Source: Calditrichota bacterium (GTDB lineage: Bacteria > Electryoneota > RPQS01). From it: 64,000 bases of DNA. Positions 26,708-34,322 of the stretch are shown here, in pieces. The stretch is from assembly GCA_020637445.1 (NCBI GenBank), contig JACJVZ010000001.1, positions 434,001 to 498,000 on the forward strand. Reading direction: 5' to 3'. Below the pieces are notes generated by a model that made no database searches, was not told the DNA's origin, and saw only the letters and a program-made list of their open reading frames with translations. Every line of letters starts with the position of its first letter. The stretch's first letter is position 1. Made by a program: the position numbers and the translations under genes.

Positions 26708-26739
26708 GAAAGGGCGTCCCTCGGACGCCCTTTCTTTTT
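26708..26739 (+). terminator. Rho-independent terminator after the tricorn gene
   Basis: GAAAGGGCGTCC pairs perfectly with GGACGCCCTTTC over 12 bases around a CTC loop and is followed by TTTTTG. A textbook intrinsic terminator. Confidence 0.95.
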
Positions 26740-26885
26740 GCTCAGAAGTCGGACGCCTCTTTTTCGTCACAAGCAGTACAAGGCCTGCTGCCATTCCGTG
26801 TCAAAATGTTGATTTTGATACTCTAAAGGGGTCGATAACCTGACCAATTCGTCCAAAACTTTCAAAAAGATGAGGAGGTAAATCG

Positions 26886-26914
26886 TTGTCAGTTGTGACT
26901 AAACGTTGTAAATT
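26886..26914 (+). promoter_or_regulatory. Candidate promoter of the cysteine-rich repeat gene
   Basis: TTGTCA (26886-26891), exactly 17 bases, then TAAATT (26909-26914); one mismatch per hexamer to the TTGACA-N17-TATATT pattern found around 37 kb. Transcription would start near 26921, about 33 bases before the ATG at 26954. Confidence 0.5.
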
Positions 26915-26953
26915 GTTAGTAATTCGTTAGCAAATTGAAAAGGCAGGTCCCCC

Positions 26954-27910
26954 ATGAATTTGCGTGGTCTTCTTGTTATCAGCTTTGTAGTCTTGCTGTC
27001 CGGAGTGCTTGTGTTGCGGGCCGGGCAAAGTCAAAACAACGATTCCAGTGTGCCGACGGAAATAGACGGCATCACTGCTGAGATGCACAGGCTCGATGCA
27101 GAAATTTGGCGCCTCTCGCTTGCTTGTGCAGGCGTGGATGCCGTCGCACCGCTGCAAGAGCAATTGAATCAACTTGCGGTACAGCTTGACGAACGCCGTC
27201 GAGAGCGTGGAAGCTCTCTTGATCAAGGCGGAGACAATTGCACTTCAGTGACCGTCATTCCATCGCTGCCCTACACAGACACGGGAACGACCGCGGGTTA
27301 CAATGATGATTTCACGACAATCTGTTTTCCCGGTGGCAGCGCTCCCGATGTGGTCTACAGATTCACTCCGAACGTTGACATGACCGTCGACGTTTCTCTG
27401 TGCGGATCTTCGTACAACACGGTGCTCAGCGTTTGGCGTGACTGTCCCGGCACGGATCAACCAATTCTCATCTGCTGCAACGACGATTCACCCGACTGCG
27501 CTCCCCAAAGCTGCTGTTCCGGAATCGACCTCGCGCGCAGCATCGCCTATTACTTCGTCGTGGATGGCGCGCCGGGACAATCCGGCAACTATCAATTGAC
27601 GGTTGATCTTTCCGTTCTGCCGTCGTGTTTTGTGGGAACAGGCTGCGTCGTCTGCCCCCCCGGCGCTTCATACGAAACCGAAGTTTGCCCGGCGGTCTAT
27701 CCGGATCCCAATGCCGGGCCAGCGTGTTTCGGCAGCGGCTACGAGACCATCGCCTGCGGTGAAACGATGTGCGGCAAAGCCACGCACACAGCCACGTGGT
27801 TGGACAAAGACGCATACTGGGTTACACTGACGCAGCGCGACTCGATTCGCTTCTGCATTTTGGCGGAGTTTGATTTGACCGTTACAATCTATGAATACGC
27901 GCCTGCTTGA
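26954..27910 (+). CDS. Cysteine-rich repeat secreted protein, N-terminal part ending at an in-frame TGA
   Basis: A 318-residue product up to the TGA at 27908-27910. It has a hydrophobic signal sequence (LLVISFVVLLSGVLVL), a short coiled-coil (about residues 35-80), then a beta-rich module resembling the pre-peptidase C-terminal (PPC) fold (about 95-215). It ends in the first half of a cysteine-rich repeat called type A here. The frame continues on the far side of the TGA in the same register, and the TGA occupies a column that is cysteine in the three other type A repeats. It is therefore the front end of a single roughly 1,330-residue protein, split by a nonsense change or read through. Confidence 0.8.
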   Translation: MNLRGLLVISFVVLLSGVLVLRAGQSQNNDSSVPTEIDGITAEMHRLDAEIWRLSLACAGVDAVAPLQEQLNQLAVQLDERRRERGSSLDQGGDNCTSVTVIPSLPYTDTGTTAGYNDDFTTICFPGGSAPDVVYRFTPNVDMTVDVSLCGSSYNTVLSVWRDCPGTDQPILICCNDDSPDCAPQSCCSGIDLARSIAYYFVVDGAPGQSGNYQLTVDLSVLPSCFVGTGCVVCPPGASYETEVCPAVYPDPNAGPACFGSGYETIACGETMCGKATHTATWLDKDAYWVTLTQRDSIRFCILAEFDLTVTIYEYAPA

Positions 27911-27913
27911 GTC

Positions 27914-30900
27914 ATGCCGATTAGCTCGACCGGTGGTCTGGCTTGTGACACAGTTTGTATCGGCGGATGTTTTGAACCGGGATCGTATTTCATCGTAATT
28001 GAACCCAGCGGCCCTGTCGGAAGCGTAACCTGCGCGAACGGCAACTACACGGTAACTTTGGATTGCCAGCCTTGTATTCCCTGTCCCGAATGCGGACCTG
28101 CGGGAGTCGCGGAAGGCGAACCTTGCCCCAACGATCCCGACACGTTTAACGGCGGTTGCACGGCGGCGGGTGTTTTTGTGTCGCCGATTGAGTGCGGCAT
28201 GGAAGTCTGCGGCACGAGTTGGGCGGTACCTCAGTCTTCGTGGTACAACGTACAGGACGTGGATGTCTATGAACTTGTGCTCGCGGAACACGACAGCGTC
28301 GTGTGGAGAGTGCATTCAAACGTCGCGGCCACGATTTCTATCACTGAACCTCTCGCAGGCTGCGCTGGAGAAATCACGTGGGCCACGAGTTACTATTCGG
28401 CCAAGTGTGAATCGCTGGAAGTCGGAGTCTGCCTTCCGCCGGGAACCTATTGGCTGAAAATCAACGCTTATTCTCTGCCCGGCTATTGTGAGCCTTACAC
28501 GGCGCGCGTCGATTGCTATCCCTGCTCAGCCGGATGCGTGGAATGTCCTTTGTCAGGAACAGCGATTCCCGAAGGCGAACCTTGTCCGAATTACAACGAC
28601 CAATACAACTCAGGCTGTTACTCCTATCCGCCGTCTGCCGTGCATGTACATTGCGGCGATACCATCTGCGGATCGAGCTACCATCACGATTTGCCTGATT
28701 GGGACTTCTATGAAGTAACAATCACGTCGCGTGATACGCTGACGTGGTGCGTCACTGCGGACTTTGACGTTGCGGCGTCTATCATGATGGCCTATACAAG
28801 CTGTACGAGTCCGGTCATCTACACACAAGGAACCGCACCCGCTTGCGTGCCGCTCTGTTTGTCGATCTGTCTGGATCCCGGTATCTATTGGTTGACTGTT
28901 CTTCCTACGAATTCCGCGGATTTTGGCAGTCCTCCCGCTTGTAAAGAGTACGTCGCATCTGTAAATTGCGCGCCTTGTCCCGGTGGTCAGACGTGCATCT
29001 ATCCTGATCTCGATTTCGATCCCGCAAACGACGCTTGCGGTTTCAACAATGTGCAATTGACTTGTACAGACACGATCTGCGGCGAAATCGTTCAAGGACC
29101 TGTGCCGGACGACGACTGGTACACATTCGAAATTCCCGCCGGTACGCCGTGCCAGCGAGTATTGATGAACGTCTACGGAAATGATACGCCCGGCTTTTTC
29201 CCGTTCGCGCAAGGACTCGATCCTGCCATCCAGCTCTACGCCGCCGATTGCACGACGCTTGTCGGACAAGACAACAACGGCGGTTTCGGCAACGATGCTC
29301 TCCTGACCACGACATGTCTAACACCCGGTTGGTACCACATTCGCGTAGCCGGAGTCTTGAATACGGTCGGCCCGTATGTCTTATCGATTACGTGTTTCCC
29401 ATGCGCCTGTCCGCCGCCATGTCCTTATCAGAGCCGCGACTTTGAGCCTGCAAATGACGCATGCTCCACAGCCCCTGCGGAGTTCATATGCGGAGATACC
29501 TTGTGCGGCGAGATCCTGCTCGGCCCAACTGTGGATCAAGATTGGTATCTGTTCTTCGTGTTCGGTCCAAATTGTCAACGCATTACGCTGGACGTGTTCG
29601 CAAACGGAACTCCGGGATACTACGGCTATCTCGCGGGACTTGATCCCGTCGTCGAGTTGTGGGACGCGGCCTGCACAACACAAATTGCCTTGGACGACAA
29701 TTCGGGAATCGCAAATGACAGCCGACTGGTTTCCGCGTGTCTGAGTCCCGGGCAGTATATGGTCAGAATCGCCGGGGTAGGTGGCAGCACCGGTCCCTAT
29801 GTCTTCTCTGCCGACTGCCATGACTGTCCTTGCAACACCAATTGCCCGTATCCCGATATCGACATTGAGCCTTTGAATAATACCTGCACGGCCAACAATC
29901 CGTTAATAGCGTGTTCCGATACGGCGTGCGGAGAAATTTCACAGTCAATTCCCGGAACTCCGCCCGATCAAGACTGGTATTCTGTTTTGGTTCCGTCCAC
30001 GGGTTGCTATTCACTGATTATTGACGTGCATGCGAATGATGATCCGGCATTCACGGCTTTTGGCGGCGGACTCGATCCGAATATTTGGCTCTACGCGGCG
30101 GATTGCGCGACCATTCTCGAATTCGATTACGATTCGGGGATTGGTTCGGATGCTCGCTTGACCTCAGGTTGTTTGCAGTCGGGACTCTACAACTTCATGA
30201 TCGAGAGTAATGTCGGCACGTCCGGGCCGTACGTGATTACGGTTACCTGTCAACCGTGTCATTGTCCGTGCCAATTCGACTGCGATGCTTCGCTGCCGTC
30301 AGAGGGCGAACCATGTCCGAACCTATTCGGACCTCCGTTCAACGAAGGCTGCAATTCGACTCCTCCGACGTTCAGTTCGATTTCATGCGGTGATCAGTTG
30401 TGCGGCACGTCGTGGGCGATGGGAGGCTCGCGTGATACCGACTGGTACGAATTCACTTTGACAGCTCCGCGCCGAATCCAGTGGAGAGTGCGGGCGGAGT
30501 TCCCCTACGAGATGTCCATTCTGCATCCGGTGCCTGATTGTAGTCTTATGCAGTCGGTGGCCTATGCAACCGGATTTGCCTGCCAGTCAAAACAGATTAT
30601 TCGCAAATGCCTGCCCCCGGGTACGTACTACTTGTACGTCGCACCGACGGTTTACAACGGATATTCTTGTTCCGACTACCAGATGCGCTTGAGTTGCGGA
30701 AAGTGCTTTGTCATTCACGTTGTGATCCACAAAGACGCAACGGGCATCAGTTTGAATTGGGAGCCTGACGACACTGAGCCCGTGTACTACGTGCATCGGA
30801 GTACACGACCGGACTTCGAACCGTCCGATCAAACCGTCATAGGCACGACGACGGAGCCGTTCTTCCGCGATGATCAAGCTCTGGGAGACGAATCGGAACG

Positions 30901-30949
30901 CTACTTCTACGTCGTAACGATGTACTCGCCCGAAGTGGAAATTCCGTAA
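27914..30949 (+). CDS. Cysteine-rich repeat protein, C-terminal part with alternating type A and type B modules
   Basis: A 1011-residue frame in register with the upstream gene, three bases after its TGA, and with no signal peptide of its own. After the rest of the broken repeat it holds two type A modules (GEPCPN...CGTSW...C...PPGTYWL), three type B modules (EPANDAC...CGEI...DQDWY...GLDP...C...GPYV...C), one more type A module and a final fibronectin-like beta domain (about residues 930-1011). Each module carries 8 or more cysteines and resembles PPC domains. There is no T9SS sorting domain and no catalytic motif. It is probably a surface or extracellular structural or adhesive protein if exported. 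Reinitiation at ATG 27914 would give a cytoplasmic product, which is unlikely to be useful. Confidence 0.75.
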   Translation: MPISSTGGLACDTVCIGGCFEPGSYFIVIEPSGPVGSVTCANGNYTVTLDCQPCIPCPECGPAGVAEGEPCPNDPDTFNGGCTAAGVFVSPIECGMEVCGTSWAVPQSSWYNVQDVDVYELVLAEHDSVVWRVHSNVAATISITEPLAGCAGEITWATSYYSAKCESLEVGVCLPPGTYWLKINAYSLPGYCEPYTARVDCYPCSAGCVECPLSGTAIPEGEPCPNYNDQYNSGCYSYPPSAVHVHCGDTICGSSYHHDLPDWDFYEVTITSRDTLTWCVTADFDVAASIMMAYTSCTSPVIYTQGTAPACVPLCLSICLDPGIYWLTVLPTNSADFGSPPACKEYVASVNCAPCPGGQTCIYPDLDFDPANDACGFNNVQLTCTDTICGEIVQGPVPDDDWYTFEIPAGTPCQRVLMNVYGNDTPGFFPFAQGLDPAIQLYAADCTTLVGQDNNGGFGNDALLTTTCLTPGWYHIRVAGVLNTVGPYVLSITCFPCACPPPCPYQSRDFEPANDACSTAPAEFICGDTLCGEILLGPTVDQDWYLFFVFGPNCQRITLDVFANGTPGYYGYLAGLDPVVELWDAACTTQIALDDNSGIANDSRLVSACLSPGQYMVRIAGVGGSTGPYVFSADCHDCPCNTNCPYPDIDIEPLNNTCTANNPLIACSDTACGEISQSIPGTPPDQDWYSVLVPSTGCYSLIIDVHANDDPAFTAFGGGLDPNIWLYAADCATILEFDYDSGIGSDARLTSGCLQSGLYNFMIESNVGTSGPYVITVTCQPCHCPCQFDCDASLPSEGEPCPNLFGPPFNEGCNSTPPTFSSISCGDQLCGTSWAMGGSRDTDWYEFTLTAPRRIQWRVRAEFPYEMSILHPVPDCSLMQSVAYATGFACQSKQIIRKCLPPGTYYLYVAPTVYNGYSCSDYQMRLSCGKCFVIHVVIHKDATGISLNWEPDDTEPVYYVHRSTRPDFEPSDQTVIGTTTEPFFRDDQALGDESERYFYVVTMYSPEVEIP
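27923..27943 (+). promoter_or_regulatory. Hairpin 12 bases after the in-frame TGA, bSECIS-like
   Basis: AGCTCGACC and GGTCTGGCT-like arms (27923-27931 and 27935-27943) pair over nine positions with one mismatch and one wobble around a three-base GGT loop. The loop begins 22 bases after the TGA. Bacterial selenocysteine insertion elements sit directly downstream of UGA, with a small loop starting in G at about this distance. Hairpins of this size also arise by chance, and no selenocysteine machinery is in the window. Confidence 0.3.
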
Positions 30950-30970
30950 ACGGAGTAGGGCGGATATCAA

Positions 30971-31006
30971 AAGCGGGGCAGTCCAACAAGGCTGCCCCGC
31001 TTTTTG
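30971..31006 (+). terminator. Rho-independent terminator
   Basis: AAGCGGGGCAG pairs with CTGCCCCGCTT around a ten-base loop (TCCAACAAGG) and runs into TTTTTG. It lies 21 bases after the stop of the cysteine-rich repeat gene. Confidence 0.95.
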
Positions 31007-31148
31007 TTCGCACAATCGAGATAAATACCTCTATGTGACTTTTCAACATTTCCTTTGAAGTATGAGGACTACTCATTGACACGTTTTGTCAACGAATACC
31101 CGCCATGTTTTTGGAAAGCAAGACATCGCTCCTTTTCGACGTCTTTTT

Positions 31149-31177
31149 TTGTCGACAGTCATTGATTAAATTATGCT
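31149..31177 (+). promoter_or_regulatory. Candidate promoter of the lipoprotein gene
   Basis: TTGTCG (31149-31154), 17 bases, TATGCT (31172-31177), ending 50 bases before the GTG start at 31228. Each hexamer has four of six consensus bases. A perfect inverted repeat TTGACA-CGTTT-TGTCAA (31076-31092) lies about 60 bases upstream and could be an operator. Confidence 0.3.
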
Positions 31178-31227
31178 ATTCGAAACTTTCAGATACTTCG
31201 GTAGCTTTATCCTAATGGAGGTGCCCC

Positions 31228-32613
31228 GTGGATTTAAGAAAAGTACTAATTCTGTTTTTATCTGCCGCATTATTTATCATTGGATGTCCAAAAGACAATA
31301 ATGATGACACACAAGAGCCGTCTACAAGCGACGACGTTGCCAGCGGCACGTTCACATCGTCACAAGAAGGTGTAATCGAAACTCCGGCCGGCGCGAGGCT
31401 CTATGTTCCCGAAGGTGCAGTGCCGACACAAGCAGACGGGTCGCCGTCGACGATGGTCTTTTCCATTGAAGCGTACGAAGACGCAAGCATTACCCCACCT
31501 GCGGGTGAAACCATGGATTCGCGCCTCTACAGGTTGGGACCTGAGGGATTCGTGTTCGCACGGGAGGTAACCGTGGAGATTCCCCTCTTGGACGACCGCG
31601 ATCCGGGCGACATGGAAGTCAATCTTTATCGCGTAAATCCGGCCACGGGTCAAGTAGAGCTGTTTGCGGGTGACTATCACGCGGATACACGATCTGTCAG
31701 CGCTCAGACCTTTCACTTTTCACCTTGGTTCCTAAGTTGTCGCCAAGTTGATCCGCAAGGAGTAGGCTGTATTTGGGTAGACAACAACTCATCGAAGTGG
31801 GTAGGGCTTTGTGCTGTCCCGGACAGTTTGCGATATCCGCAGCGCGATGCTCAATGGATACCGGCAGAAGGGTTACAATCTTTCTGGGCGCCATGGAATC
31901 ACAATATCGGTGTGACCAACAATGGGCAGTGGTGGATGCCGCAAGGCTGGTACCATATCTGCGTAACATACAGCCATGATCCCAGCGAGCACGATCCCAT
32001 CTATACGCATCGCTGGCTAACTTCGCAATATGTGGTTGACAATGCGGCAAGGCCTTCATGGAATGGATTGCACAACTACGATTGCACAGAATTGACAGTG
32101 GGCGGGGACGGAATCGGAGCAGAGTACACGGACGGACGTTGCGACTGTACTCCTGTGCCGACGACTCCGGTTGGAACAGGCGATATTCAAGTTACACTGA
32201 CTTGGTTTAATAGTTTGGCGCTTGACCTCGACCTGTTTGTGCTCGATCCGGACAGCGAGTATTGCTATTACGGCAATAATCCATCGAGTTCAGGCGGAGT
32301 CTTGGATCGCGACAATCTTTGCGGCAACTACGAGAACGGACGCCCGGAAAATATCTACTGGACGTCGTCACCGCCCGTAGGTGAATACGTGGTATTCGTC
32401 GATTGGTTCTCTGCTTGCGGCAACGACATCGCGTCGCAAGCGGTAAATGTCCGGACGGTCGTTCGCGGCACAACCAGAACCTATAGCGCGACGGTTCCGC
32501 AAGACGGCAACATCGAAGTCGCGAGGTTTAACTTCAGCGGAACGACTGTGACCTATCTGCCGCCGCGCGCGGATTCACAGATCGCCAACTTGGAGCGCAA
32601 GCCAAAACTCTAA
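31228..32613 (+). CDS. Putative lipoprotein, 461 residues
   Basis: A lipoprotein with lipobox FIIGC (Cys20) and an Asn/Asp/Ser-rich linker. Residues about 45-165 look like a ZU5-like beta domain (GVIETPAGARLYVPEGAV is the typical opening). The C-terminal part (about 315-450) reads IQVTLTWFNSLALDLDLFVLDP, resembling secreted beta-sandwich domains with a Ca-binding style Asp/Asn pattern. No enzyme motif seen. The GTG start at 31228 is supported by TGGAGGTG upstream. It stands between two terminators as a single-gene unit. Confidence 0.75.
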   Translation: MDLRKVLILFLSAALFIIGCPKDNNDDTQEPSTSDDVASGTFTSSQEGVIETPAGARLYVPEGAVPTQADGSPSTMVFSIEAYEDASITPPAGETMDSRLYRLGPEGFVFAREVTVEIPLLDDRDPGDMEVNLYRVNPATGQVELFAGDYHADTRSVSAQTFHFSPWFLSCRQVDPQGVGCIWVDNNSSKWVGLCAVPDSLRYPQRDAQWIPAEGLQSFWAPWNHNIGVTNNGQWWMPQGWYHICVTYSHDPSEHDPIYTHRWLTSQYVVDNAARPSWNGLHNYDCTELTVGGDGIGAEYTDGRCDCTPVPTTPVGTGDIQVTLTWFNSLALDLDLFVLDPDSEYCYYGNNPSSSGGVLDRDNLCGNYENGRPENIYWTSSPPVGEYVVFVDWFSACGNDIASQAVNVRTVVRGTTRTYSATVPQDGNIEVARFNFSGTTVTYLPPRADSQIANLERKPKL

Positions 32614-32635
32614 GCTGACTCCTTTTTTCTGAACA

Positions 32636-32674
32636 GAAAAAGCCCCCGACACGTTATATGTCGGGGGCTTTTCT
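32636..32674 (+). terminator. Rho-independent terminator
   Basis: GAAAAAGCCCCCGACA pairs with TGTCGGGGGCTTTTC around the loop CGTTATA, followed by further T residues. It ends the lipoprotein transcript. The rest of 32614-32942 carries no open frame of note; two further hairpins lie near its right end. Confidence 0.95.
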
Positions 32675-32872
32675 AAAGTGTCAGCGAAGATGGGCCTGGG
32701 GAAGTAACCACCCTCGCTGGCGAACGATGCTGCTTACAATTGGAATTTGAAGTCTCGCGCCATCCCTTCGCCTTCCTGCAGCTTCGATTAAATCTATAAG
32801 TCCTTATTACAACCATCATGCCATAACATCTTGAATCCATAGGATGTGAAGGAACAGAAGGTTACAACAAGA

Positions 32873-32899
32873 AAAACGACGCAAATTGCGTCGCTTTTG
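32873..32899 (-). terminator. Bidirectional terminator for the two-component operon
   Basis: CGACGCA and TGCGTCG form a seven-base stem with a three-base loop (about 32878-32894). On the minus strand it is followed by TTTTTC, on the plus strand by CTTTTG. It lies about 45 bases beyond the stop of the response-regulator gene. It fits a Rho-independent terminator reading leftward. Confidence 0.65.
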
Positions 32900-32913
32900 T
32901 GAAGTCACATTCC

Positions 32914-32937
32914 CAATGGGAGGGAAATCTCCCATTG
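32914..32937. other. Inverted repeat between convergent genes
   Basis: CAATGGGAG and CTCCCATTG form a perfect nine-base stem around GGAAAT, immediately beyond the response-regulator stop. It has no T-tract on either side, so it may stabilise the 3' end of the mRNA rather than terminate it. Confidence 0.5.
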
Positions 32938-32942
32938 AGGGG

Positions 32943-34322
32943 TCACTTATAGTCTTCTTTTCGAAGGTCATATTGCTTCATTTTCTCGAAAATCGTTCTC
33001 CGGTCCAAGCCAGCATGCTCTGCGGTTTTGCTGACACTGCCTCCAAAGCGGCCCAGCAAGGCTGCCAAATAGGCTTTCTCGATCCGTTCTGTCTCATCCT
33101 TCAAAAGGTCCTTAAGCGGCCGGTCTGTTGGCAGAGCTGTCTGTAGTTCGGTCGAAGCGATTTCTGCAAACAGAATCTCCGTAACCTCGCCGCCCTCTGC
33201 AAGCACCGCCGCTCGTTCGATAGCGTTTTGCAACTCCCGCACATTTCCCGGCCACGAGTGTTCCAGAAGTTTTCGCCACGCGGCAGACGCAAACTTAATT
33301 TCGGGTTTTCCGATTCGTTCGCCTGCCTGTGACAGAAAATGTGCTGCAAGCAACTCGATATCATCCCTCCGCGCACGGAGTGGCGGAATCGAAATCGGCA
33401 CGACGTTCAGACGGTAATACAAGTCCTCACGAAATTTTCCGGCCTTTACACGCTCAACCAAGTTTCGGTTCGTTGCGGTGATAAGTCTGACGTCCACCTG
33501 AATCGTTTGTGAACCGCCGACACGTTCGAACTTTTTTTCCTGCACGACGTCCAAGAGCTTCGTTTGCAGCTCGGGAGTGAGCTCGCCTATCTCATCGAGA
33601 AACAACGTTCCTGAATCCGCAAGTTCAAATCTTCCGATGCGCCGCTCAATTGCTCCCGTAAACGCGCCTTTCTCGTGACCGAAGAGTTCGCTTTCGAGGA
33701 GAGTCGGCGTCAGCGCCGCGCAGTTTACGCTCACGTACGGTTTTTTTGCGCGCGCCGAGTTTGCATGAATAGCCTGCGCGAGCAGACCCTTTCCCGTTCC
33801 CGTTTCGCCCAAGACCAGAACCGTAATGTCGCTTGACGCCACTTTGTTCGCGAGAGCGAATACGTCTTCCATCGCTCTGCTCCGCCCGAGCATGCCGGAA
33901 AATCCCGTGCGCGTCAGAAGCTGATCTTGGAGTATTTCAAACTCTTTGCGTTGGCGTTCTTGCTCAACTGCGCGCATCAAACGCAGGCGCAATTCGTCCG
34001 AGTCAAACGGTTTTGTCACGTAATCCACGGCGCCCGCTTTCATTGCGGCGATTGCCGAGTCAATCGATCCGTGCCCTGTGACCATGATGACCGGCACATG
34101 CGGGTCGATCTCAATTAGTTTCGGCAGCAGTTCAAGCCCGCTCATACCCTGCATGACCAAGTCGCACAAGACCGCATCAAAACGGATTTCCGCAAAGCGT
34201 GCCAAGGCCGCTTCGCCGGACGCTGCGGTTTCAATGATACAGAAATCGTTCTCGAGCAGTTTGGACGTTGATTTGCGGAAAGCCAAATCGTCGTCCACAA
34301 GCAGTATTCGCGTCGTGCTCAT
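32943..34322 (-). CDS. Sigma-54-dependent response regulator, NtrC family
   Basis: A 459-residue activator of sigma-54 promoters. The receiver domain has the acidic pocket VDDD (residues 9-12) and phosphoacceptor Asp54 (LCDLVMQGMSG). The AAA+ domain has Walker A GETGTGKG, the sigma-54 contact loop GAFTGA and Walker B LFLDEIGEL. A Fis-type helix-turn-helix ends the protein (SVSKTAEHAGLDRRTIFEKM). Its start overlaps the stop of the histidine kinase gene by four bases, so the two form a cognate pair. The regulon is not identifiable from the window; no clear sigma-54 promoter (GGN10GC) was spotted next to a nearby gene. Confidence 0.95.
   Translation of the reverse strand: MSTTRILLVDDDLAFRKSTSKLLENDFCIIETAASGEAALARFAEIRFDAVLCDLVMQGMSGLELLPKLIEIDPHVPVIMVTGHGSIDSAIAAMKAGAVDYVTKPFDSDELRLRLMRAVEQERQRKEFEILQDQLLTRTGFSGMLGRSRAMEDVFALANKVASSDITVLVLGETGTGKGLLAQAIHANSARAKKPYVSVNCAALTPTLLESELFGHEKGAFTGAIERRIGRFELADSGTLFLDEIGELTPELQTKLLDVVQEKKFERVGGSQTIQVDVRLITATNRNLVERVKAGKFREDLYYRLNVVPISIPPLRARRDDIELLAAHFLSQAGERIGKPEIKFASAAWRKLLEHSWPGNVRELQNAIERAAVLAEGGEVTEILFAEIASTELQTALPTDRPLKDLLKDETERIEKAYLAALLGRFGGSVSKTAEHAGLDRRTIFEKMKQYDLRKEDYK

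Noticed and set aside
27908..27910. TGA read as tryptophan through a changed genetic code
   Set aside because: Many well-defined genes in the window end in TGA, often in ATGA overlaps, so TGA is a normal stop here.
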